DNA of 64,000 bases from Corynebacterium choanae (GTDB taxonomy: Bacteria; Actinomycetota; Actinomycetes; Mycobacteriales; Mycobacteriaceae), in assembly GCF_003813965.1 (NCBI RefSeq), contig NZ_CP033896.1, positions 186,001 through 250,000 on the forward strand, written 5' to 3'. Below, one piece after another: positions 17,980-27,200 of this stretch (position 1 is the first letter of the stretch; each line of letters begins with the position of its first letter). The position numbers and the translations under genes are program-made. Under the pieces are notes generated by a model that did no database searches, was not told the origin of the DNA, and saw only the letters and a list, made by a program, of their open reading frames with translations.

Positions 17980-18942
17980 GTGACCACCCCCACCACCGCA
18001 CCACCCGCCCGGTCAAACGAGGCCTACATTCGTGCCCGCGCCCGGCGACGTGCCATGTACGGCTGGATTTTCCTCGCGCCGTTCGCTTTCTTATTCCTCA
18101 TCGTTTTTATCGTCCCGATTTTCGTCTCCGCATACGAGGCCTTCTTCCAAATGAAAGTCTCCGGCGGCGGCGCTTACGGCGGCGGCGAACTCAGCCGCCA
18201 ATTCGTCGGATTAGAAAACTTCCGCAATGCGGTCACCGCACCCAACTTTTGGCGCGGCATGGGGCGAGTGTTCCTCTTCGGGATCGTACAAATCCCGATC
18301 ATGATCCTCATCGCCCTCGTCTTAGCGCTCGTACTTGATTCGGTCGCCGCCCGGCATCAAAAGCTGTACCGGCTGCTGTACTTCCTGCCCTACGCCATCC
18401 CCGGCATCATCGCCGCCATCATCTGGATCTATCTCTACACACCAGATGTGTCACCGATCTTCCAACTCTTCGGTATCAGCCCCAACCTGTTTGACCACAA
18501 TGTGGTGTTGTGGTCGATGGCCAATGTCACCACCTGGACATACACCGGCTACAACATGCTGATCTTCTACTCTGCCCTGCAGTCCGTGCCCACGGAACTC
18601 TACGAGGCTGCCCGCATCGACGGCGCCAGCGAATGGCAGCTCAACACGAAAATCAAAATCCCCATGCTGTCCTCGGCAGTCCTGCTGACCGTCCTGCTGT
18701 CGATCATCGGCACCATTCAGCTATTTAACGAACCAGCCATGTTCCAAAAAGTCGCTGCCCTGCCATCGGACTACATGCCAATGCTCATGGCGCTCGCGAT
18801 TAAGAACAACCAAGTCACAGTCGGCGGTGTATCCGGTGCCGGCCCTGCTGCCGCAGTATCCCTCGTGATGGCCATCATCGCCGGTGTTCTGGCGCTGCTC
18901 TACGCGCTTATTCAACGGAAGGTGGCACCAAGCAATGACTAG
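17980..18942 (+). CDS. Sugar ABC transporter permease, MalF/UgpA type
   Basis: Inner-membrane permease of 320 aa with six main hydrophobic segments after a basic N-terminus. The cytoplasmic EAA loop that contacts the ATPase reads YEAARIDGASEWQLNTKIKIP near residues 208-228. The GTG start at 17980 has a strong GGAGGGAAGG Shine-Dalgarno. It overlaps the next permease gene by eight bases, so the two subunits are translationally coupled. It should form a heterodimer with the following protein and use an MsmK-type ATPase; the nearest one is encoded at 26073-27200 on the other strand. Confidence 0.93.
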   Translation: MTTPTTAPPARSNEAYIRARARRRAMYGWIFLAPFAFLFLIVFIVPIFVSAYEAFFQMKVSGGGAYGGGELSRQFVGLENFRNAVTAPNFWRGMGRVFLFGIVQIPIMILIALVLALVLDSVAARHQKLYRLLYFLPYAIPGIIAAIIWIYLYTPDVSPIFQLFGISPNLFDHNVVLWSMANVTTWTYTGYNMLIFYSALQSVPTELYEAARIDGASEWQLNTKIKIPMLSSAVLLTVLLSIIGTIQLFNEPAMFQKVAALPSDYMPMLMALAIKNNQVTVGGVSGAGPAAAVSLVMAIIAGVLALLYALIQRKVAPSND

Positions 18943-19879
18943 GGAAAACACGGCAACCCTGCCCGACGGGCGCACCTATACGCCATCGAAAGGCAATGTG
19001 CCCCAGTCGCTCAAACCGAAACCACTCACCACAGTCATCATCCGGGCTGCCCTGCTTATCGTGGCAATCTACTTTATGCTGCCGGTGTATTGGCTACTGA
19101 TATCTGCGACAAAATCCGATAACGGGCTCACCGAATCCAACGGTTTCTGGTTCGCCCCCCAAACCGCGAACGGCCGCAACATTGGTGGCTTCCACCTGGT
19201 GGAAAACTATCAAGGGCTGATGGCCTATTCCGCCTCCCACGGCCACTATTGGCGGTGGGTCGGCAACTCAGTGCTGTACTCGGTATCCGCCGGGGTTATT
19301 GGGGTACTGGTATCAGTGATGGCCGGCTATGCGTTGAGCAAATTTAAATTCCGCGGCTCAGCTCTCGTCCAAGGCTGCATCATGGCCGGCCTGCTCATGC
19401 CGGTCGCGCTGCTCAGCGTGCCGCTGTATCTACTGTTCAGCGAATTTGGTCTGTTGAACAATCCGCTGGCTGTCATCATCCCCTCTGCAGTGTCCCCCTT
19501 CGGCGTGTTCCTTGCCCGGGTGTATGTGGAAGCCTCCGTGCCCGACGAGCTCTTAGAAGCAGCCCGCATCGACGGTGCCGGCGAATTCCGCATATTCTTC
19601 ACCATGGTGCTGCGCCTACTCGCCCCCGCTATGGTGACCATTTTCCTCTTCATTTTCGTCGCCACCTGGAACAACTTCCTGCTGCCGTTGATCATGATGA
19701 CCGACGAATCACAAAAACCAGTCACCGTCGCCCTCTACGGAATGCTGGCCTACTTCGACCCGGACAAGGGACAAGTACTCCTCGGGGCACTGATGGCTAT
19801 CGCCCCGGTCGTAGTATTGTTCACCTTCCTGCAACGATTCTGGCAGTCCGGGTTGGCTGCCGGCTCAGTGAAGGGATAG
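18935..19879 (+). CDS. Sugar ABC transporter permease, MalG/UgpE type
   Basis: Second permease subunit, 314 aa, with six hydrophobic segments. The EAA loop LEAARIDGAGEFRIFFTMVL is near residues 208-227. The ATG at 18935 lies within the end of the preceding gene, with GGAAGG about ten bases upstream. Initiation at an upstream open codon would overlap the first permease by far more and would add a Cys/Arg-rich stretch, so I reject it. An inverted repeat follows the stop codon. Confidence 0.93.
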   Translation: MTRENTATLPDGRTYTPSKGNVPQSLKPKPLTTVIIRAALLIVAIYFMLPVYWLLISATKSDNGLTESNGFWFAPQTANGRNIGGFHLVENYQGLMAYSASHGHYWRWVGNSVLYSVSAGVIGVLVSVMAGYALSKFKFRGSALVQGCIMAGLLMPVALLSVPLYLLFSEFGLLNNPLAVIIPSAVSPFGVFLARVYVEASVPDELLEAARIDGAGEFRIFFTMVLRLLAPAMVTIFLFIFVATWNNFLLPLIMMTDESQKPVTVALYGMLAYFDPDKGQVLLGALMAIAPVVVLFTFLQRFWQSGLAAGSVKG

Positions 19880-19893
19880 CCACACCTGCGGCC

Positions 19894-19939
19894 AGTCGCC
19901 GGCACCCGACAGTGACCTGCCGGGATCCCGCCGGCGACT
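19894..19939 (+). other. Hairpin after the permease genes
   Basis: AGTCGCCGGC pairs with GCCGGCGACT. No T-run follows, so it may dampen rather than stop transcription into the GH42 gene. Confidence 0.45.
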
Positions 19940-20055
19940 AGACCCTGGTCAGCAGAGTTGCTCGTCCCGCTTGGCGGCGCAATCCCCCTCCCGGGAACCC
20001 CGGATCACTGTATGGTGTTCACTGAAAAATCGACACCCCGCAAAGGTAACCATCA

Positions 20056-22281
20056 ATGGCTTTCTTCCATCCTGACCAAACCGTATTCTACGGTGGGGAC
20101 TACAACCCGGAACAATGGGATGATCCGGCAGTGTTAGCTGAAGACATTCGCCTCATGCAGGAGGCGAAAGTCAACTTGGTGACCCTTGGGGTGTTCGCTT
20201 GGGCGAAACTTGAACCCAGCCCCGGCCAGTATGAGATGCAGTGGCTCATCGACATTCTTGACCGGCTTCACGCTGCCGGAATCGCCGTCGATATGGCTAC
20301 CGCCACCGCCTCCCCGCCGGCGTGGCTGGCACACAAATTCCCCGATTCGCTACCTGTTGACGCCCAAGGGCGACGTCTAAAATTCGGATCCCGTCAACAA
20401 TATTGTCCCACCTCCCCGGCATATGCGAACCGTGCCCGAGCGCTCGTGGAACGGCTCGTCAGTGCCGTTGGTGAACATCCAGCCATTGTCATGTGGCATG
20501 TCAACAATGAATATGGCTGCCATGTGCATGAATGTTTCTGTCGGCGCTGCGCGGAAACATTCCAGCAATGGCTAGACGTCAAATACGACAACGATATTGA
20601 TGCGTTAAACCAAACCTGGGGCACCGCATTTTGGTCGCAAACCTATTCCTCCTTCGACGAGATCCAACCCCCACATTTACTGCCTACCTTCGCCAACCCG
20701 GTGCAGGTGGTCGACTGGCGCCGCTTCTCTGACCATATGCTGCGGCTACTCTGCGCCCAAGAGTGTCTCGTGCTGCGGGAACAACTCTTTGAACCCCCAG
20801 TTATCACCACCAACTTCATGGGGCTGTTCCCCCATCTGGACTATTGGCTCTGGTCTGCAATGGTGGGGGTGGTCTCTGACGACTCCTATCCTGACCCGGC
20901 CAGTAGCGCTGCCGCAGCCCAGATCGCATTCGACAGCGACCTGATGCGCAGTCTCAAACAGCAGCCTTTCATCCTGATGGAACAAGCCCCTTCAGCGGTG
21001 CAGTGGCGCAGCGTCAACGCCCCGAAACCGCTCGGGGTGAACATGCTGTGGTCTATGCAGCGGATCGCACACGGTGCCGATGGGATTATGCACTTTCAAT
21101 GGCGGCAATCGATTCGTGGGGCAGAAACCTTCCATTCGGCGATGCTGCCCCACGGCGGCACCAACACCCGTGTGTGGAAAGAAACCGTCGCCCTTGGTGC
21201 GGCTTTAGAAGAGCTTCCCGTTGTTCATGGCCGTATGCCGAAAGTATGCACCGCATTGCTGTTTTCGTGGGAAAGTGAATGGATTCGACAGTCCTGTGTC
21301 GGTCCGGTCGAACACGAATTCGGCAGTGCTGCCCGCAAATGGCATCGCACCCTCTTTGAGGCTGGCTACACCAGTGATTTCGTCAACCCGGATACGGTAA
21401 CCGTCGACGAGCTGCGCCGCTATCTGCTTGTTGTAGTGCCAGAGCTATTCGCTATGGATCAGCGGCTCGCCGACACACTCCAGCAGGCCGCCGAAGCAGG
21501 TGTACAAATCATTATCGCCGGCCCATCCGGGGTAGTGGACAACAACGGGAAAGCACACAATGAACGCGACGGTTATCCATTGGCGTCACTCACCGGGGTG
21601 AAAGTCAACGAACCCTGGCCGACCTGTCTTAATGAACATGGAACAGCCCGCATTGTGGATAGCCCCTACGAGGCGCCCAATAGTCTCACCGACCGGATCA
21701 CCGGCGGTAGTGACCTGATAGGTCCGCCGCTCGGCATTCACATTGAACTTCATCATCAACCCTTAAAAGAAGCCACCCTCGTCGACATTGGGCAAGACCC
21801 GGCCAGCGACAGCCGCTACGGCGGCACCACCTGGGCGGAATCCCTCAGCATTGACGCCGATGTCGAAGTATGGGCACGCTACGGGTATCAAGGGGTACTT
21901 GCCGGTGAACTCGGCGGACTCCCTGCCATCGTGCATCGCATCCACGGCGCCGGTGGCGTGACCTATGTCAGTTTCGACGCGAACGCCTGCTTTAGGGATG
22001 GGCTTTGCACCATGCTGCTCGACGCACAGCCTGGGGTGCGGGATGTGGAACAGGCCAAAGGGGTGGAACGGGTACGCCGCGGCAATGTCGAATTCCTCCT
22101 CAACCACGGTCGTGACCCGGTCTATATGGAGCTCATGTCTAGTGGTGCCCAAGCCGGCGCGCAGAAAGCTGTCGTCCCCCCGGTGAGCGCAGCCACCATC
22201 CATCTCAGCGCGGACGCAACCCCCATCATCACCACCTACCGGCACTTCGTCGATGATTCGTTCAACACGGAACGATTCTAG
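20056..22281 (+). CDS. GH42 beta-galactosidase
   Basis: Cytoplasmic glycosidase of 741 aa that cleaves terminal beta-galactose. The TIM barrel opens with YGGDYNPEQW. The acid/base Glu is E152 in HVNNEYG. The nucleophile is probably E309 in ILMEQAPSAVQWR. C117, C160, C162 and C165 match the zinc-binding cysteine set of many GH42 enzymes. The central trimerisation domain and C-terminal beta domain follow, so the length is normal. No signal peptide is present. AAAGG precedes the ATG by eight bases. It lies downstream of the sugar permeases and in the same region as a GH112 phosphorylase, so the likely substrates are imported galactosides, possibly of host origin. Confidence 0.93.
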   Translation: MAFFHPDQTVFYGGDYNPEQWDDPAVLAEDIRLMQEAKVNLVTLGVFAWAKLEPSPGQYEMQWLIDILDRLHAAGIAVDMATATASPPAWLAHKFPDSLPVDAQGRRLKFGSRQQYCPTSPAYANRARALVERLVSAVGEHPAIVMWHVNNEYGCHVHECFCRRCAETFQQWLDVKYDNDIDALNQTWGTAFWSQTYSSFDEIQPPHLLPTFANPVQVVDWRRFSDHMLRLLCAQECLVLREQLFEPPVITTNFMGLFPHLDYWLWSAMVGVVSDDSYPDPASSAAAAQIAFDSDLMRSLKQQPFILMEQAPSAVQWRSVNAPKPLGVNMLWSMQRIAHGADGIMHFQWRQSIRGAETFHSAMLPHGGTNTRVWKETVALGAALEELPVVHGRMPKVCTALLFSWESEWIRQSCVGPVEHEFGSAARKWHRTLFEAGYTSDFVNPDTVTVDELRRYLLVVVPELFAMDQRLADTLQQAAEAGVQIIIAGPSGVVDNNGKAHNERDGYPLASLTGVKVNEPWPTCLNEHGTARIVDSPYEAPNSLTDRITGGSDLIGPPLGIHIELHHQPLKEATLVDIGQDPASDSRYGGTTWAESLSIDADVEVWARYGYQGVLAGELGGLPAIVHRIHGAGGVTYVSFDANACFRDGLCTMLLDAQPGVRDVEQAKGVERVRRGNVEFLLNHGRDPVYMELMSSGAQAGAQKAVVPPVSAATIHLSADATPIITTYRHFVDDSFNTERF

Positions 22282-22380
22282 ACATCAGCAAAGCTGCGCA
22301 ACCACCGCAAAAACAACCCATCGACCACTCCTGCAGCGGCATAGCCGCAGCTAGTCCTGTGTGGCTTGCTGCGGGGTGCG

Positions 22381-23646
22381 TTACCGTGCCGGTGGTGGGG
22401 GCAGCAGGCGGGCAATCAGTGGGCCATATTGCACAGCAAACATGGCTAAAGTCACCAGCAGCGGCAGCAGCGACATCGGATCGGAAGAATTCGCCTGCCG
22501 TGAAGCACCGCTGAGATCATTGGTGACAACACCATTACCGCCAGTGGTGCCGGGGCGGGGATCATATTTCGGATTCCTCCCAATGTCGCCGGTGGGATCC
22601 GCGGTAAACGGTGTCACCGAATACTGCACACTATCGCCCCCGCCAAGGTCGATAGCAACCTGATACGCCGACTCGGCGTAGCTGGAACCATACCGGAAGG
22701 GGGCCTCAAAAATCAGGGTGCTGGCCGCATACGCCGACCGAGTCGCTGTTCGGTGGATCACCGTGCCGTCTGCACCGGTAATAGTTACCGGGAATGCTTT
22801 CCCGGCCGGCAAATTCGGCACATATATGCTCCAGGTGCGGAAATTTAGCAATTCCTGCGGGAAATATCCGGCTGCAGGCCACGCCACAATCTGGCCAGCA
22901 TCATCTTGCTGATACACCCCGTTGCTTAACGTGTGTGCGGCAAGAAACGAATAATACGTCCCGTCGCTGCTCGGTGCCGAGGCCAGCCCATAGGCAGTCG
23001 CTGCAAGCCGCGGACTCAGCAGCTGCACCCGATGACCCGGATCAGGCAAATCGTCATCCGCAATTTTCACCTGCAGCAGCTGCGGCAAATTATTGGCATC
23101 ACTCGCCGACGTAGAAAGCGTCGATGTTGACACCCCGCGGATCGCCTCGTCGGTGGCGCACAACCAGCTGCTATCCGGGGAATGGGTGAGCCTAAGTTCG
23201 CGGCCGCCACTGTGCAGATAGTCCACTGCATGCATCACCGCACCGGCCTGCTCGGCACGCCAAATCGAATCGGAGGAATCAATCAGGGTCACCGGGGAAG
23301 TGTGATTAAACGCCCGATAGGCGTTGTGGAGCGCCAACAGATTGCGAATAGTTGCCGCATCAAGCCGTTGTGGTTGCGGACATCCGGAGTCGGTGATCTC
23401 CTGGCCACGAGCCGGGTTACGGGTCATCACCGCCCGATACAATCCTGCCGCCTGCGCGCGACTATTCGTGGGAACCTGTCGATTGCCGGTGAGCTGCCCA
23501 AGCGGCACAGATTCCCGCGCCGGCCCCACCGGCACAATACCTTCTTCGGCAACCGCACCTGGCACAGCAATCGGCGCGGAACTCAGTGCTAGCGACATGA
23601 TTGCAGCCACTACTACCCGTGGGGTTCGACGGATAAAGCGAGACAC
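22381..23646 (-). CDS. Surface protein with CAP/SCP-like domain and C-terminal anchor
   Basis: A 421-aa exported protein. With the GTG at 23646 (GGTGG upstream) it opens on a good signal peptide ending near residue 36 (AVA|EE). The domain at about 90-235 has ALHNAYRAFNHTSPV and GHRVQLLSPRLAATAYG, reminiscent of CAP/SCP proteins (Hx...NxxR, GHR...LxP). A beta-sandwich-like region, a Gly/Thr/Asn linker, a transmembrane helix and the tail LLPPPPAR follow. The frame is open 49 codons further upstream, but that extension lacks a ribosome site and would bury the signal peptide. A wall or adhesion role is possible; enzymatic activity is not shown. Confidence 0.75.
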   Translation of the reverse strand: MSRFIRRTPRVVVAAIMSLALSSAPIAVPGAVAEEGIVPVGPARESVPLGQLTGNRQVPTNSRAQAAGLYRAVMTRNPARGQEITDSGCPQPQRLDAATIRNLLALHNAYRAFNHTSPVTLIDSSDSIWRAEQAGAVMHAVDYLHSGGRELRLTHSPDSSWLCATDEAIRGVSTSTLSTSASDANNLPQLLQVKIADDDLPDPGHRVQLLSPRLAATAYGLASAPSSDGTYYSFLAAHTLSNGVYQQDDAGQIVAWPAAGYFPQELLNFRTWSIYVPNLPAGKAFPVTITGADGTVIHRTATRSAYAASTLIFEAPFRYGSSYAESAYQVAIDLGGGDSVQYSVTPFTADPTGDIGRNPKYDPRPGTTGGNGVVTNDLSGASRQANSSDPMSLLPLLVTLAMFAVQYGPLIARLLPPPPAR

Positions 23647-23795
23647 AGTTCCACCACTTTCGCAAGACAATTTCGTCGACCGCACACAATCGACATCCCG
23701 ACTAGTCGCACTCACAATAGCAAAACAGAATGCCCCCTTTAGGTCGGCCAAGCCTCTCCGGGCAGCGACTGCCAGCAACTGGGGCTGGTGCACCG

Positions 23796-25013
23796 TCAGC
23801 TTTCGTGGTCGCTAATCGTGGCTTTATGCTCCCGCTGCTGTAACACATGGGTCACATAGGAGCGAACCGCCGTATCGATGCCCACATCCTCACCGGCAGC
23901 CTCCGAGATATACCAGCGATGCTCCAAAATCTCGTGGTAGAGCTGTGCTTCCTGATATTGGCGGCGGAATTTCTCCGGCACCAGCTCCAGGGTGGGGCGA
24001 AACGCTTCCAAAATCCACAGCCGGGCAACCGCCTGATTCAACTCGTCGCCCAACCCTTGCACGGATGCAAAGGTGCGCATATCGTCGATGAGCCGTTTCG
24101 CTTGTGCCTCCTGCACATCCAATCCGGTGAGATGCTTCACCTGTCGCTGATTATGGCCAGCATCCACCACCTTTGGACGCACCACAAACGCCTCATTGCC
24201 CGCATCGTGCACCATCGACATCTCCCCAATGTCGAAACCTAGCTCGGCTAGCCGATCAATCCGAGCAGTGAGCTTCCATCGCTGATCCAAGCCGATGGTC
24301 TCTTCACCGGTAAGTTCCTCCCACAGTTGTTCGTAGGATTCCACTACGGCACAGCCAATTTCGATGACATCTATCTCCGGATCCAGCAATCCGCCTGCCT
24401 GCAGATCCATCAATTCGCCAATAATATTGACCCGCGCCAGCTCTAGATCGTGGCTGCGCTGCCCGGCGGTGAGCTCATCGTGCAGCTCGCCGGTTTCCGC
24501 ATCGACCAGATAGGCTGCGAAACCGTCGGCGTCTTTCCGAAATAGGGTGTTCGACAGCGACACATCTCCCCAAAAGAATCCCAGCAAATGAAGGCGCACC
24601 AGCAGCACCGCTAGCGCATCGATAAGACGATCCGCCATTGAAGGATCAATATCTTCGGCAAATAGTGCCCGGTAGGGCAGCGAAAATGGGAGATGCTTAG
24701 TGATCAGGCATGATAATAAAGGCTCCCCGCCGGGGGTGGTGCGGCCAGTGACCACCGCATAGGGACTCACCATAGGCGGGCCGAGTTTGCCCAAGCGAAC
24801 CAGCATGTCGTATTCCCGCCAGGCGATCTTCTCCGGGGTTTCTTTAATTGCCACCACCTGGTCGCCAACATTGACAAATCGCACCGTGTGTCGGGAAATA
24901 CCACGCGGCAATGCTGCTAATAGCCGCACAGGCCATTTCTCTAGGGGACGATCCCAGGGAAGATTCATCAACTGCGGGTCAGGGGAGGCAGCATTAATCG
25001 ACAGCGGAGCCAT
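23796..25013 (-). CDS. DUF4032 protein with protein-kinase-like N-terminal half
   Basis: A 405-aa cytosolic protein. The N-terminal half resembles lipopolysaccharide-kinase/RIO-like folds: VVAIKETPEKIAWREYDML could carry the ATP-binding Lys and helix-C Glu, HLLGFFWGDVSLSNTLF the catalytic loop (D replaces the usual HGD pattern, N retained), and YLVDAETGEL the metal-binding Asp. The DUF4032 C-terminal half follows. The start is uncertain: ATG at 25013 has GGAGAG about 14 bases ahead, while ATG at 25037 adds eight residues without a ribosome site. Its substrate is unknown. It is not obviously part of the sugar pathway although it lies inside that cluster. Confidence 0.78.
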   Translation of the reverse strand: MAPLSINAASPDPQLMNLPWDRPLEKWPVRLLAALPRGISRHTVRFVNVGDQVVAIKETPEKIAWREYDMLVRLGKLGPPMVSPYAVVTGRTTPGGEPLLSCLITKHLPFSLPYRALFAEDIDPSMADRLIDALAVLLVRLHLLGFFWGDVSLSNTLFRKDADGFAAYLVDAETGELHDELTAGQRSHDLELARVNIIGELMDLQAGGLLDPEIDVIEIGCAVVESYEQLWEELTGEETIGLDQRWKLTARIDRLAELGFDIGEMSMVHDAGNEAFVVRPKVVDAGHNQRQVKHLTGLDVQEAQAKRLIDDMRTFASVQGLGDELNQAVARLWILEAFRPTLELVPEKFRRQYQEAQLYHEILEHRWYISEAAGEDVGIDTAVRSYVTHVLQQREHKATISDHES

Positions 25014-25184
25014 AGCTTCTGTTGTACTCTCCAACATTGGCTGGGCGCATCTTGCTACCCCTGTCCGCGCCGACAACACCCACAGACACAGCAGTTCCTT
25101 AACTCCGCAGTTGGATGTGAAACTTCACAATCTTGGTGAGGTGCCGGTGAAGAACCTGCCGCTGCGACGCTTACAAAGCGGGAC

Positions 25185-25229
25185 GAAAAAACGCTGTGGT
25201 TGACAACGGGACGTCGTCGACCACAGCGT
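25185..25229 (-). terminator. Rho-independent terminator of small secreted gene
   Basis: On the minus strand ACGCTGTGGT pairs with ACCACAGCGT, extended by GAC/GTC with one mismatch, and is followed by six T residues. It lies 44 bases after the stop of the gene at 25273. Confidence 0.85.
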
Positions 25230-25272
25230 ACTATCTTGCGTTTCGCGCCACGGGGGCGCAGACGCTCAATGC

Positions 25273-25860
25273 TTAGCGGGGAACTGGAATATTCAGCTGA
25301 GCCGCCAGCGCAGGGTTGGAGATCACCGCGCCAGCCAGCCCTGCGAGCAGGGCAATGATGACGACAGCGCCGACAAGCCCCTGGTTGTCGGAGGAACCAT
25401 TGTCGGTCTTATTGCCATTGGTGTCAGTGTTGAACCCTGGCAGGGAGGAACCATTGGTGTCCTTGGAAGAACCCAGTGCTTCAGAGACGGTCGGTTCGAG
25501 AACCTTGCACTCAATGAGGCGGGTTTTTAAGTTGTCATTGCCACGATCGGCGATCGTTTCAAGTTCCGCCTTGAGCTCTGGGCTGAAGATTGCGGCTGCA
25601 AACTTGTTGGTCACCAAATTCATGTCGGTTTCCCGCTGCTCGCGGAGACGTTCCCGGATTTCATCTTGTGACTTGTTGCCATAGATGTTTTTCAAGTTGG
25701 AGCATTTCTCATCGGCTTTTTTGTCAGCGATGGAGGTAGCGAATTCGATGATTTTCTTCTCTGCGAAGCCCCACTCTTTTGCCTGTGCCGGCATGGTGGT
25801 AGCGGTAAACATGAGGCTGGCACATACAGCACCAGTGAGGACTCGTTTGAAAGTTTGCAT
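25273..25860 (-). CDS. Small secreted protein with C-terminal membrane anchor (paralogue 2)
   Basis: About 195 aa, built like the protein at 12306-12845: signal peptide ending near AQA|KEW, a charged helical domain of about 95 residues with two cysteines (DEKCSNL near its start, IECKVL near its end), a Ser/Asn/Gly/Thr linker, a transmembrane helix and the tail NPALAAQLNIPVPR. Sequence identity of the domains is low, but domain order, cysteine spacing and tail match. The ATG at 25860 is preferred; a GTG three codons earlier is possible, and neither has a strong ribosome site. Function is unknown; surface display is inferred. Confidence 0.82.
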   Translation of the reverse strand: MQTFKRVLTGAVCASLMFTATTMPAQAKEWGFAEKKIIEFATSIADKKADEKCSNLKNIYGNKSQDEIRERLREQRETDMNLVTNKFAAAIFSPELKAELETIADRGNDNLKTRLIECKVLEPTVSEALGSSKDTNGSSLPGFNTDTNGNKTDNGSSDNQGLVGAVVIIALLAGLAGAVISNPALAAQLNIPVPR

Positions 25861-25998
25861 AGCAGCCACTGTATAACGAATTGACTAAATACGAAAGGAG
25901 TTCGACAGTTTTCTGTCCTACGGGGGGCTGCACACATGGTGCTGTTGTGTCGGATAGTCCCCGGAGTGCTTCTCACGCAGCGAGCAGAAAACGACGGA

Positions 25999-26043
25999 AG
26001 CCACCTTTCGCCTTGCTGCGGGACGCTGAGGCGGAAGGTGGCT
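25999..26043 (-). terminator. Terminator of the MsmK-type ATPase gene
   Basis: AGCCACCTTTCGCC pairs with GGCGGAAGGTGGCT with one mismatch. On the minus strand it is followed within a few bases by TCGTTTTC. It starts 30 bases past the ATPase stop codon. Confidence 0.8.
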
Positions 26044-26072
26044 GTAACCGAGTGAATAAAAGCGAGGCCGGT

Positions 26073-27200
26073 TTATGCGGGCAGGCGGCGGCCAGTTGCA
26101 GCAGAGAATTGATGCTGCTGGTCGGGGCGGATCCGTACGTGAATGGTGGCGCCGCGACCAGGGGCGGTTCGTGGAGGAACACGCACAATGATCTGGTTGC
26201 TGGTCTCTTCACTACCCGAACCGAGTGACACATCGGAAGCACCCGCCAAGGTGCCGTAGATGTATGCGTCAGAGCCGAGCTCTTCAACCAGGTCGATGGT
26301 TACCGGAATGGAAACGCCATCTTCTTCGCTGACCACGTCACAGGCTTCTGGGCGGAAGCCGATAACCACCTTGCCGTTGTCTTCTGGGGTCAGCGCTGCC
26401 ACTGTGGCCGGGCTGAGTTCCACCCGGGCAGGGCCTAGCACTGCATGATTGCCTTCAACCGCGAAGGTGCCGATATTCATCGCCGGGGAACCGATAAAGC
26501 CGGCAACGAACACGTTCGCTGGTGCTTCATACATCTCCCGCGGGGTGCCGACCTGCTGCAGAATGCCATCTTTCAGCACCGCAATACGGTCACCCATGGT
26601 GAGCGCTTCCGTCTGGTCGTGGGTCACATACACGGTGGTGACACCCAGTTTGCGCTGCAAGGAAGCGATCTGGGTGCGGGTTTGCACACGCAGTTTCGCA
26701 TCCAAGTTCGACAGCGGCTCGTCCATAAGGAATACCTGCGGTTTCCGCACAATGGCGCGCCCCATTGCCACACGCTGACGCTGACCACCGGAGAGTGCCT
26801 TCGGTTTGCGGTCAAGATACGGGGTGAGATCCAGGATTTGGGCGGCTTCTTCCACCCGCTGATTAATCTCATCCTTCGGGGTGCCGGCGATTTTCAGAGC
26901 AAACCCCATGTTCTCCCGAACCGTCATATGCGGATAGAGCGCATAGTTTTGGAAGACCATAGCAATGTCGCGGTCTTTCGGCTGCACGTCGGTGACGTCC
27001 CGGTCGCCGATTAAGATACGGCCCGAGTTGACGTCTTCCAAACCGGCGAGCATACGCAGCGATGTGGACTTACCGCAGCCGGACGGGCCGACCAGAACAA
27101 GGAATTCGCCGTCGGCGATGTGCAGATCGAGTTCGTCGACGGAAGGATGATCGGCACCGGGATAGATCCTGGTTGCCTTATCAAAAGTTACTGTTGCCAT
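26073..27200 (-). CDS. Sugar ABC transporter ATPase, MsmK/UgpC type
   Basis: A 375-aa ATPase that powers CUT1 carbohydrate importers. Walker [10 protein letters not shown] is at about residues 38-46, Q-loop in [10 protein letters not shown] near 85, signature LSGGQRQR near 136, Walker [13 protein letters not shown] near 156-167, and the switch His in VTHDQ near 193. The C-terminal OB/TOBE regulatory domain ([12 protein letters not shown] onward) is complete, followed by a few extra residues. The ATG has GGAGG seven bases upstream. It is the only CUT1 ATPase in the window, so it most likely serves the permeases at 17980-19879 and possibly other importers elsewhere. Confidence 0.93.
   Translation of the reverse strand: MATVTFDKATRIYPGADHPSVDELDLHIADGEFLVLVGPSGCGKSTSLRMLAGLEDVNSGRILIGDRDVTDVQPKDRDIAMVFQNYALYPHMTVRENMGFALKIAGTPKDEINQRVEEAAQILDLTPYLDRKPKALSGGQRQRVAMGRAIVRKPQVFLMDEPLSNLDAKLRVQTRTQIASLQRKLGVTTVYVTHDQTEALTMGDRIAVLKDGILQQVGTPREMYEAPANVFVAGFIGSPAMNIGTFAVEGNHAVLGPARVELSPATVAALTPEDNGKVVIGFRPEACDVVSEEDGVSIPVTIDLVEELGSDAYIYGTLAGASDVSLGSGSEETSNQIIVRVPPRTAPGRGATIHVRIRPDQQHQFSAATGRRLPA

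Noticed and set aside
24787-25203. 138-codon plus-strand frame
   Set aside because: It is a shadow of the DUF4032 gene for most of its length.
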